Origin: Burkholderiales bacterium
Lineage (GTDB): Bacteria > Pseudomonadota > Gammaproteobacteria > Burkholderiales > Casimicrobiaceae
Direction of reading: 5' to 3'
DNA: 50,529 bases
NCBI GenBank assembly: GCA_025927765.1
Contig: JAICKU010000020.1
Coordinates: 1 to 50,529, forward strand
A program made the translations under genes and the position numbers. This document shows, piece by piece, positions 43,897-50,529 of this stretch. Each line of letters opens with the position of its first letter. The first letter of the stretch is position 1. The notes under the pieces are model-generated. The model searched no databases. It was not told the origin of the DNA and saw nothing but the letters and a program-made list of their open reading frames with translations.

Positions 43897-45345
43897 ATGC
43901 TCGGTCAACTCAACTACTGGGCCGCACTGCCGGAAATCGTCATCCTGGCGGCCGCGTCGCTGATCCTGCTGATCGATCTCTTCGTTCCGGAGGATCGCAA
44001 GTACGTCACGTACTGGCTGACACAGCTCACGCTGCTCGTCGCCACCTGCGTAACGCTGACGACCCTGCGCGCCACCACGATCCACGGCTACAACGGCATG
44101 GTGGTCGACGACATGCTCGCCGACTTCCTGCGCATTTCGTGCTTCATCGCCGTGTCGCTGATGCTTTTCTATTCGCGCAGCTACATGGCGGCGCGGGGCC
44201 TACTGCGCGGTGACGTGCTGGTGCTCACACTCTTCTCGCTGCTCGGCATGCAGGTGATGATCACCGGCAGCAACTTCCTCACGCTCTACCTGGGCCTGGA
44301 GCTGATGTCGCTGTCTCTCTATGCGCTGGTTGCGGCGCAGCGCGACCATCCGCGCGGCGCCGAAGCCTCGATGAAGTACTTCGTGCTCTCCGCACTCGCG
44401 TCGGGCATGTTGCTCTACGGGCTTTCGATGCTCTACGGCACCACGGGGTCGCTCGACCTCGACACCGTCGCGCGCGCGGTCTTCGGCCATCACGAAAGCC
44501 CGCTGCTCATGACCTTCGGGCTCGTGTTCGTCGTGTCGGGACTCGCGTTCAAGCTGGCCCTCGTCCCGTATCACATGTGGGTGCCCGACGTCTTCGACGG
44601 TGCGCCAACGTCGGTCACCCTGCTGATTGCCACGGCGCCCGACATCGCCGCGTTCGCGATGACGCTGCGCATCCTCTCGGGCGCGATGCAGGGCGCCGCG
44701 TTCGACTGGCAGGGCATGCTGATCGTGCTGTGCGTGCTGTCGATGGTGCTCGGCAACCTGATCGCGATCGCGCAGGTCAACATCAAGCGAATGCTCGCGT
44801 ACTCGACGATCGCCAACATGGGTTACATGGCGCTCGGCTTCCTGACGGCGAATCGCTACGGCTTCTCGGCGGCGCTGTTCTACATCATCGCCTACGTGCT
44901 GACGAGCCTCGCGTCGTGGGGCATCGTCCTGCTGCTGTCGCGCCAGGGCTTCGAGGCCGACCGCCTCGACGACTTCAAGGGCCTGAATGCGCGCTCGCCG
45001 TGGTGGGCGTTCATGATGCTGCTCGTGATGTTCTCGCTCGCCGGTCTGCCGCCCACACTCGGCTTCTACGCCAAGTTCGTCGTCATCGAGGCGGCGATCA
45101 ACGACGGCTTCGTGTGGCTCGCGGTGATCGCGGTGGTCATGTCGCTGATCGGCGCGTTCTACTATTTGCGCGTCGTCAAGCTCATGTACTTCGACGCACC
45201 GGTCGACACGGCGCCGATCACGGTGCGGGGCGACACCGCGGTGACGCTGTCCGTCAACGGCCTGCTGCTGCTGATCCTCGGCGTCCTGCCCCAGCAGCTG
45301 ATCGGGCTGTGCGCGATCGTGCTGACGCAGTCGAATTTCCCGTAA
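43897..45345 (+). CDS. nuoN: NADH-quinone oxidoreductase subunit N
   Basis: A 482-residue antiporter-like subunit, last of the nuo operon. YLGLELMSLSLYALVAAQRD carries the helix-5 Glu, FKLALVPYHMWVPDVFDGAP TSVTLLI the helix-7 Lys, and IKRMLAYSTIANMGYMALGF the next conserved stretch. The C-terminal YYLRVVKLMYFDAP is typical. The ATG follows the repeat element after nuoM. Just after the TAA begins a palindromic element (45345-45409) that may end the operon transcript. Confidence 0.97.
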   Translation: MLGQLNYWAALPEIVILAAASLILLIDLFVPEDRKYVTYWLTQLTLLVATCVTLTTLRATTIHGYNGMVVDDMLADFLRISCFIAVSLMLFYSRSYMAARGLLRGDVLVLTLFSLLGMQVMITGSNFLTLYLGLELMSLSLYALVAAQRDHPRGAEASMKYFVLSALASGMLLYGLSMLYGTTGSLDLDTVARAVFGHHESPLLMTFGLVFVVSGLAFKLALVPYHMWVPDVFDGAPTSVTLLIATAPDIAAFAMTLRILSGAMQGAAFDWQGMLIVLCVLSMVLGNLIAIAQVNIKRMLAYSTIANMGYMALGFLTANRYGFSAALFYIIAYVLTSLASWGIVLLLSRQGFEADRLDDFKGLNARSPWWAFMMLLVMFSLAGLPPTLGFYAKFVVIEAAINDGFVWLAVIAVVMSLIGAFYYLRVVKLMYFDAPVDTAPITVRGDTAVTLSVNGLLLLILGVLPQQLIGLCAIVLTQSNFP

Positions 45346-45409
45346 CATCGGGGTCTAGACATGGGGGTCAGTGCTGTAAGGCGGAGACTTACAGCTCTGA
45401 CCCCGATGT
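45345..45409. repeat. TCTGACCC-family double palindrome after nuoN
   Basis: An outer pair ACATCGGGGTC (45345-45355) / GACCCCGATGT (45399-45409) and an inner hairpin GGGGTCA (45364-45370) + GCTGTAAG (45373-45380) / CTTACAGC (45388-45395) + TGACCCC (45398-45404) with loop GCGGAGA compete for the same right arm. It fills the 71-bp gap between nuoN and lutA. There is no T run, so it would be a Rho-aided or partial terminator at best; the two alternative folds are notable. lutA has no other visible leader. Confidence 0.75.
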
Positions 45410-45416
45410 ACCGATC

Positions 45417-46151
45417 ATGCGCGTTGGCCTCTTCGTCACCTGCCTCGTCGACCTGATGCGGCCCTCGATCGGGTTTGCGGCGCTCGATCTGCTCGAGGCC
45501 GCGGGCGCCGAGGTCTACGTGCCGCCGACGCAAACCTGCTGCGGCCAGCCGTGCTACAACTCGGGCGATCGCACCGATACAACTTCGCTCGCGAAGAAGG
45601 TGATCGAGGAGTTCGAGAGCTGCGACTACCTTGTCGCGCCGTCGGGTTCGTGCAGCGGCATGATCCGCGCGCACTACGCGGAGCTCTTCGCCGACGATCC
45701 GACCTGGTCGGCCCGTGCAGGTGAGCTCGCGGCGAAAACGTACGAGCTCACCGATTTTCTCGTCAACGTGCTGAAGCTCGAGCGCGTGCCGGGGACGTTC
45801 GAGGGCACGGTCACCTATCACGACTCGTGCGCGGGCCTGCGCGAGATGGGCGTCAAGGCGCAGCCGCGAGAATTGCTCGCGAAGATGAGCGGCGTGGAGC
45901 TCTCGGAAATGGCCGACTGCGAGATGTGCTGCGGTTTCGGGGGCACGTTCTCGGTCAAGCTCGGCGAGATCTCGACGCGCATCGCCGACAACAAGTGCCA
46001 GCATATCGTCACCAACGGCGCCGAAGCGGTGGTGCTGGGCGATCTAGGCTGCATGCTGAACATCGAAGGGCGGCTGCGGCGCCGCGGCGATGCGACGCGC
46101 GTGCTGCATATCGCCGAAGTGCTCGCCGGCCGCGAGCCGAATCCGGACTGA
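45417..46151 (+). CDS. lutA: L-lactate utilisation protein LutA (CCG-domain Fe-S protein)
   Basis: A 244-residue protein of the LutA/YkgE type with two cysteine-rich CCG domains: PPTQTCCGQPCYNSGD (about residues 36-50) and MADCEMCCGFGGTFSVK (about 164-180), each with additional Cys (GSCSGMIRAH; YHDSCAGLREMG). These bind the non-cubane Fe-S centres found in heterodisulfide-reductase-like oxidoreductases. In Bacillus and other bacteria LutABC oxidise L-lactate to pyruvate. The product is normal in length. No clear ribosome site; the palindromic element lies directly upstream. lutB follows after one base. Confidence 0.92.
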   Translation: MRVGLFVTCLVDLMRPSIGFAALDLLEAAGAEVYVPPTQTCCGQPCYNSGDRTDTTSLAKKVIEEFESCDYLVAPSGSCSGMIRAHYAELFADDPTWSARAGELAAKTYELTDFLVNVLKLERVPGTFEGTVTYHDSCAGLREMGVKAQPRELLAKMSGVELSEMADCEMCCGFGGTFSVKLGEISTRIADNKCQHIVTNGAEAVVLGDLGCMLNIEGRLRRRGDATRVLHIAEVLAGREPNPD

Positions 46152-46152
46152 C

Positions 46153-47643
46153 ATGGCCGTGCAAGTCGCTTCGATGCATTTCAAGGAGCGCGCGCATGCG
46201 AAGCTCCACGACCCGCAACTGCAAGCCAGCTTGCGCAAGTTCCAGGGCAAGTTCGTGCCGGCGCGCCGTGCCGCGATCACGGAGCTCGACGATTTCGAAG
46301 GGACGCGCAACGCGGGCGCCGAAATCCGCCAGCGCGCGCTCGACGACCTCGACGTCTGGCTCACGATCTTCGACGAGAACGCACGGGCGCGCGGCGCCAC
46401 GGTGCTGTACGCGCAAACGCCGGCCGACATCAACGCGCTCGTGCTCGAGATCGCCCAGCGCCACGGCGTGCGCAAGATCATCAAGTCGAAGTCGATGGTG
46501 TCGGAAGAATCGGGGCTCGACCACGCGATCGAGGCGGCGGGGCTTACCGTCGTCGAGACCGACCTCGGCGAGTACATCCTGCAGATCAACGGCTACGAGC
46601 CGCCGTCGCACATCATCGGGCCGGCGCTGCACAAGTCGCGCGAGGAGGTGACCGAGCTCTTCCATGCACGCCACGGCACGCCGCGCAAGGACGCGATCGA
46701 CGAACTCTGCGCCGAGGCGCGGAGCGTCCTGCGCGAGCATTACCTCACGGCGGACATGGGTGTTTCGGGCGGCAACTTCTTCGTCGCGGACACGGGCTCG
46801 GTGGTGCTCGTCACGAACGAAGGCAACGCGACGCTCACCACCACGCTGCCCAAGGTGCACGTCGCGATCTCGGGCATCGAGAAGATCGTGCCCACGCTCG
46901 ACGACGTCGCGACGCTGATGCGCCTGCTGCCGCGCTCGGCCACCGGGCAGTCGATCTCGAATTACGTCGACATCCTCACCGGGGTCAAAGGCGAGGGCGA
47001 ATATCACGGCGTCGAGCACATGTATTTCATCGTCGTCGACAGCGGCCGCAGCGACATTCTCGCGAGTGACGTGCGCCAGGCGCTCCGGTGCATCCGCTGC
47101 GGCGCCTGCATGAACCACTGCCCCGTCTACCAGAACGTCGGCGGCCACGCTTACGGCTGGGTGTACCCCGGGCCGATCGGCATCGTGCTGACGCCGATGT
47201 ACGTCGGATTGGAGAATGCGCTCGATCTGCCGTACGCGTCGACGATGTGCAACCAGTGCGGCGTCGTATGCCCGGTCAAGATTCCGCTGCCCGATTTGCA
47301 GCGGAAACTCCGCGAGAAGGAATTCGAGAAGCAACTGCGCCCGTGGCACGAGCGTGCCGGCCTGAAGGCGTGGGGCATGCTCGCGCGGCATCCTGCGCTT
47401 TACCGTTCGGTAACATCGATCGGTGCACGCGTGCTGAAGATGATGGGCGATCGTCGCGGCATGATTCGCCGCCTGCCGTTCGGCAGCGGCTGGACCGATG
47501 GCCGCGACATGCCGGCGCCGGCGGGACGCACGTTCCATCAGCTCTACAAGGCGCGCGCACGCGGCACGCCTGCCACCCTTTACACCAGCCCTGTCCCCGC
47601 TGCACGGGGCGAGGGAGCCATCAAGGTCAAGGAATCACGATGA
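46153..47643 (+). CDS. lutB: L-lactate utilisation Fe-S protein LutB
   Basis: A 496-residue protein. An N-terminal DUF162/LUD-type part (ATVLYAQTPADINALVLEIA, SMVSEESGLDHAIEAAGL, VETDLGEYILQI) precedes a ferredoxin region with two clusters, CIRCGACMNHCPVY (about residue 314) and CNQCGVVCPVKIPLPDL (about 363). The C-terminal LKAWGMLARHPALYRS and GRTFHQLYKAR are typical of LutB. It is thought to pass electrons from lactate to the respiratory chain through LutA. Its stop overlaps the ATG of the aminotransferase gene (ATGA), so the latter is co-translated within the lut operon. Confidence 0.93.
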   Translation: MAVQVASMHFKERAHAKLHDPQLQASLRKFQGKFVPARRAAITELDDFEGTRNAGAEIRQRALDDLDVWLTIFDENARARGATVLYAQTPADINALVLEIAQRHGVRKIIKSKSMVSEESGLDHAIEAAGLTVVETDLGEYILQINGYEPPSHIIGPALHKSREEVTELFHARHGTPRKDAIDELCAEARSVLREHYLTADMGVSGGNFFVADTGSVVLVTNEGNATLTTTLPKVHVAISGIEKIVPTLDDVATLMRLLPRSATGQSISNYVDILTGVKGEGEYHGVEHMYFIVVDSGRSDILASDVRQALRCIRCGACMNHCPVYQNVGGHAYGWVYPGPIGIVLTPMYVGLENALDLPYASTMCNQCGVVCPVKIPLPDLQRKLREKEFEKQLRPWHERAGLKAWGMLARHPALYRSVTSIGARVLKMMGDRRGMIRRLPFGSGWTDGRDMPAPAGRTFHQLYKARARGTPATLYTSPVPAARGEGAIKVKESR

Positions 47644-48872
47644 ACGCTCCGCATGCACCGATCAATGCCGTCCCGCATCTCTCCCGTCGTGGCGAATCGC
47701 TCGGCACCGAGAACGCGTTCGTCGTGCTCGCGCAGGTCAACGCGCTCGCGCGCGCCGGCAAGGACATCGTCTCGTTCTGCATCGGCCAGCCGGACTTTCC
47801 AACGCCGCAGAACATTCAGGATGCCGCGATCGCGGCGATCCGTGGCGGCAAGCATGGCTACACGCCGTCGGCCGGCATCGACGAATTGCGCGCGGCAGCC
47901 GCACGCGACATCGGCGCGCGACGCGGCATCGACGTGCGACCGGAGGACGTCGTCGTCGGCGCGGGTGCGAAGCCGTTCATCGCGTACACCATCGCCTCGG
48001 TCACCGACTACGGCGTCGGCGACGAAGTGATCTATCCGGTGCCCGGATTCCCGATCTACGAATCGCAGATCGTCGCGAACGGCGCAGTGCCGGTGCCGAT
48101 CTTCCTGCGCGAATCGCGCGACTTCGCGTTCGATCCCGCCGAGCTCGAGGCGAAGATCACGCCGAAGACGCGGCTCCTGATCCTCAACTCGCCGCAGAAT
48201 CCCACGGGCGGCATCCTGTCGTCCGCCGATCTCGACGCGATCGCCGGGATCCTCGAGCAGCATCCGCAGATATGGGTGTACGCCGACGAGATCTATTCGC
48301 GGCTCGTGTATGAAGGCCGGTTCGAGAGCCTCGCGGCGCGCGAGTCGATGATGGCGCGCACGATCGTCTGCGACGGCGCGTCGAAGACGTGGGCGATGAC
48401 CGGATGGCGCGTCGGCTTCGCCGCGAACCGCGCGCTCGCGCCGGCGCTTACGCGCTGGATCACGAACACCGATTCGTGCGCGTCGCAGATCTCGCAATGG
48501 GCCGCGCTCGCCGCCGTCGAAGGCCCGCAGGATTCCGTCGACGAGATGCACGCGCGCTTCCGCGAGCGGCGCGATCTTATCGTGCGCCTGCTGAACCAGG
48601 TGCCGGGCGTGACGTGCAAGTCGCCGGGCGGCGCCTTCTACGCGTGGCCGAACGTCACGCAAGCGTGCAGGCGCGTCGGTGCTGCGGATTCGGAGGCGTT
48701 TCGCAAGCGGCTGCTCGACGAAGCCGGTGTCGCGGTGCTCGCCGACATCCACTTCGGTCGGCGTGTGCCCGGCGACGGGCAGCACGTCCGCTTTTCGTAC
48801 GCGGCGTCACCGCAGGCGATCGAGAACGGTATCGACCGGCTCGACGCGTTCGTGCGCAGGCATACGGCGTAG
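47640..48872 (+). CDS. Pyridoxal phosphate-dependent aminotransferase (class I/II)
   Basis: A 410-residue fold-type I aminotransferase. FCIGQPDFPTPQNIQDAAI opens the fold, GYTPSAGIDELRAAAARDI gives the substrate-binding Tyr, NSPQNPTGG the cofactor Asn, YADEIYSRLVYEG the Asp and Tyr, and DGASKTWAMTGWRVGF the Schiff-base Lys; the carboxylate-binding Arg is in HVRFSYAASP. The substrate is open; an aspartate- or alanine-type reaction is possible. Alanine-pyruvate exchange would fit the lactate operon, but that is inference. It lies between lutB and lutC, an uncommon insertion, and is coupled to lutB by ATGA. Confidence 0.9.
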   Translation: MNAPHAPINAVPHLSRRGESLGTENAFVVLAQVNALARAGKDIVSFCIGQPDFPTPQNIQDAAIAAIRGGKHGYTPSAGIDELRAAAARDIGARRGIDVRPEDVVVGAGAKPFIAYTIASVTDYGVGDEVIYPVPGFPIYESQIVANGAVPVPIFLRESRDFAFDPAELEAKITPKTRLLILNSPQNPTGGILSSADLDAIAGILEQHPQIWVYADEIYSRLVYEGRFESLAARESMMARTIVCDGASKTWAMTGWRVGFAANRALAPALTRWITNTDSCASQISQWAALAAVEGPQDSVDEMHARFRERRDLIVRLLNQVPGVTCKSPGGAFYAWPNVTQACRRVGAADSEAFRKRLLDEAGVAVLADIHFGRRVPGDGQHVRFSYAASPQAIENGIDRLDAFVRRHTA

Positions 48873-48889
48873 CGCCGGCGACGCGCAGC

Positions 48890-49612
48890 ATGTCGATCGA
48901 CGACAACCAGCAAGCGCGCGAAGCGGTGCTCGCGCGCGTGCGTGCAGCGCTCGGACGAACGGGGCCCGATGACGAAGCGCGTGCGGCGGCGCATGCGTAC
49001 ATCGCGGCGCGAAGGCAGGGCCCGCGACCGGCGATGCCGGCGGACCTCGTGCAGCGTTTCGTCGAGCGTGCACGCGACATGTCGAGCACCGTCGAGCGCG
49101 TCGCGTCGTTCGACGACGTTCCCGCCGCCGTTGCGCGCTATCTCGACGCCGGCTCGTCATTGCGAAGCGCGATCGGCTGGCCGGCATTCGCCGGGCTGTC
49201 GTGGCGCGAGCACGACATCGAATTCGAAGCGAGGCCGGCGACCGGCGACGACGCCATCGGCCTCACCGGCTGCTTCTGTGCGATCGCCGAGACCGGCACG
49301 CTCGTGTTCGTCACCGGTGCAGCCACGCCGTCCGCGACGTTCCTGCTGCCCGACACGCACGTCGCCATCGTGCGCGCAGATCAGATCGTGTCGGGCATGG
49401 AGGAAGCGTTCGCACACATCCGCCGCGAATGCGGCACGATGCCGCGCGCGGTGAACCTGGTTTCCGGACCGTCACGCACCGGCGACATCGAGCAGACGAT
49501 CGTGCTCGGTGCGCATGGCCCGCGCCGCGTGCACATCATCCTGCTCGATCGAGCAGGGTCAGACTCCGCTCATCCGGCGCGCCCATGCAGAGCCGACACC
49601 CGGTTCCGATGA
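48890..49612 (+). CDS. lutC: L-lactate utilisation protein LutC (LUD domain) with repeat-encoded C terminus
   Basis: A 240-residue LUD-domain protein. The N-terminal AREAVLARVRAALGRTGPDD, the central LTGCFCAIAETGTLVFVTGA (with the AETGT motif) and the LVSGPSRTGDIEQTIVLGAH GPRRVHIILL end are the family hallmarks. LutC proteins usually stop within a few residues of that point. Here the frame runs on for about 20 more residues (RAGSDSAHPARPCRADTRFR), encoded by the left arm of a palindromic repeat (49552-49629), whose TGA ends the gene. The extension is thus foreign to the family. The lutC start at 48890 follows the aminotransferase stop by 17 bases; its ribosome site is weak. Confidence 0.9.
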   Translation: MSIDDNQQAREAVLARVRAALGRTGPDDEARAAAHAYIAARRQGPRPAMPADLVQRFVERARDMSSTVERVASFDDVPAAVARYLDAGSSLRSAIGWPAFAGLSWREHDIEFEARPATGDDAIGLTGCFCAIAETGTLVFVTGAATPSATFLLPDTHVAIVRADQIVSGMEEAFAHIRRECGTMPRAVNLVSGPSRTGDIEQTIVLGAHGPRRVHIILLDRAGSDSAHPARPCRADTRFR

Positions 49613-49629
49613 GTGGAGTCTGACCCTGC
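49552..49629. repeat. TCTGACCC-family palindrome at the 3' end of lutC
   Basis: GCAGGGTCAGACTCC (49552-49566) is perfectly complementary to GGAGTCTGACCCTGC (49615-49629); inner CTCAT (49569-49573) and ATGAG (49609-49613) can pair too. The left arm and loop encode the last 20 residues of LutC. The same GAGTCTGACCCTGC occurs once between cysS and the anti-sigma gene. Confidence 0.85.
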
Positions 49630-49641
49630 CTGATCGGAATC

Positions 49642-49656
49642 GAGGGTCTGACCCTC
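49642..49656. repeat. Short perfect palindrome of the TCTGACCC family
   Basis: GAGGGTC-T-GACCCTC, a perfect 7-bp dyad around one base, in the 71-bp gap between the convergent lutC and HD-GYP genes. A further partial copy (GTCTGACG) lies at 49673-49680. These may help separate the two convergent transcripts, although no T runs are present. Confidence 0.75.
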
Positions 49657-49683
49657 AATCGTCGGAATCGCCGTCTGACGTCG

Positions 49684-50529
49684 TTAGTCGGCGAACTCGC
49701 GCATGATCGTCCCGATCGCCGAGCGATCGGACAGGAAGGCGTCGATGCACGTCGGGTCGAAGTGCTTGCCGCGCTGCGACTTGACGAATTCGATCGCCTC
49801 GTCGAGCGCCCAGGCCTTCTTGTAGGGACGCTCGGAGACGAGCGCGTCGAACACGTCGGCCACGGCGACGATGCGCGCGACGAGCGGAATGTCCTCGCCG
49901 TGCAGCCCGTTCGGGTAGCCGGAGCCGTCGAACTTCTCGTGGTGTCCGAGCGCGATGATCGCGCCCATCGACAGGTACTTCGACGGGCTGCCCTTCAGGA
50001 TGTCGTAGCCCATCCGCGGATGGTCGCGCATCACCTCGAGCTCCTCCGATGTGAGCGGTCCTTCCTTCAGCAGCACCGAATCGGGAATGCCGATCTTGCC
50101 GATGTCGTGCATCGGCGCGGCCACCTCGAGCACGTGCACGGTCTCGGCACCGAGGCCGAGATGCCGGCCGACGAGCGCCGAGTACTTCGCCATCCGCATC
50201 AGGTGATTGCCGGTGGTCTTGTCGCGGAATTCGCCGGCCTTGGCGAGCTTCGACAGCGTCTCGAGCTCGCGCTCGTGGATCTCGGCGACCGATTTGTCGA
50301 CCTGGTATTGCAGCACGCGTGCCTGGTCGGACAGCACGATCTTGTGGCGGCGAAGCTCGAGCAGGTTCGCGCAGCGCGCGCGCGTCTCGTGGTCGTCGAG
50401 CGGCTTGATGAGGAAGTCGGTCGCGCCGGCCTCGAGCGCGTCGTAGCGGATCTTGCGGTCGTCGACGACGGTGATCACGACGATGGGCACGTCGACGCAA
50501 TGCGGGAGCGCCCGCAGCTGCTTCACGAG
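49684..50529 (-). CDS. HD-GYP domain response regulator (c-di-GMP phosphodiesterase type), partial
   Basis: The reverse strand is open to the window end, so the N terminus is cut off. What remains starts inside a receiver domain (VPIVVITVVDDRKIRYDALE, AGATDFLIKPLDDHE, with the conserved Lys of the receiver fold), then a linker helix and a complete HD-GYP domain: KTTGNHLMRMAKYSALVG, the HD pair in APMHDIGKIGIPDSVLLKEG, DHPRMGYDIL, and HHEKFDGSGYPNGLHGEDIP with the GYP motif. Such RpfG-like proteins degrade cyclic di-GMP when the receiver is phosphorylated. All metal-binding His/Asp positions I can check are present. The phosphorylated Asp lies outside the window. The gene converges on lutC. 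Confidence 0.93.
   Translation of the reverse strand, partial: LVKQLRALPHCVDVPIVVITVVDDRKIRYDALEAGATDFLIKPLDDHETRARCANLLELRRHKIVLSDQARVLQYQVDKSVAEIHERELETLSKLAKAGEFRDKTTGNHLMRMAKYSALVGRHLGLGAETVHVLEVAAPMHDIGKIGIPDSVLLKEGPLTSEELEVMRDHPRMGYDILKGSPSKYLSMGAIIALGHHEKFDGSGYPNGLHGEDIPLVARIVAVADVFDALVSERPYKKAWALDEAIEFVKSQRGKHFDPTCIDAFLSDRSAIGTIMREFAD

Overview
The window is chromosomal DNA of a high-GC proteobacterium, most likely a betaproteobacterium of the Burkholderiales type. The evidence is the strong G/C third-position bias, the secG - tRNA-Leu - nuoA to nuoN order, and the style of the proteins. Genes are packed tightly, with many ATGA and GTGA stop/start overlaps. I see no phage, plasmid, CRISPR array or transposase gene.

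Layout. (1) 1-14.4 kb, minus strand: a partial ArnT-type glycosyltransferase and a DUF2254 membrane protein, then one long respiratory operon read from 14.4 kb down to 2.1 kb: actA-actB-actC-actD-actE-actF (alternative complex III), a small one-helix protein, a SCO copper chaperone, and the four subunits of a caa3-type oxidase (subunit II carries a fused cytochrome c; subunit I has the A2-family YSHPxVY motif). Quinol electrons would pass from ActABCDEF to the caa3 oxidase. (2) 14.4-15.7 kb: a divergent control region with two near-perfect palindromes and a candidate -24/-12 promoter, then a tiny hydrophobic ORF and a formate/nitrite-transporter-family protein. (3) 15.7-19.6 kb: a GNAT acetyltransferase and cysS, convergent with an ATR cobalamin adenosyltransferase, an ECF sigma factor and an RskA-type anti-sigma factor. 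(4) 19.7-27.5 kb: acyl-CoA ligase, a crotonase-fold protein lacking both catalytic glutamates, a complete Liv-type ABC transporter (livG, livF, livK, livH, livM), and a secreted MORN/YwqK-like protein. (5) 27.5-29.0 kb: a large palindromic REP doublet and an erythromycin-esterase-family protein. (6) 29.0-45.3 kb: tpiA, secG, tRNA-Leu(GAG) and the complete 14-gene complex I operon. (7) 45.4-49.6 kb: lutA, lutB, an aminotransferase and lutC (lactate oxidation). (8) 49.7 kb to the end: a partial receiver/HD-GYP protein.

The gene content is mostly recognisable respiration and catabolism. The least expected layer lies between the genes. One set of GC-rich repeats sits inside the act-cox and nuo operons (and inside cysS) and forms mini-ORFs that overlap or nearly touch both neighbours; several also carry the Shine-Dalgarno sequence of the next gene. 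A second set of palindromes, with core TCTGACCC/GGGTCAGA, sits at operon ends and has become the C-terminal coding sequence of lutC. Other points of note are nuoA starting 4 nt after the tRNA-Leu 3' end, the small conserved-looking protein between actF and the SCO gene, and the altered crotonase-fold protein. All functional calls are from sequence reading only; no database search was run.
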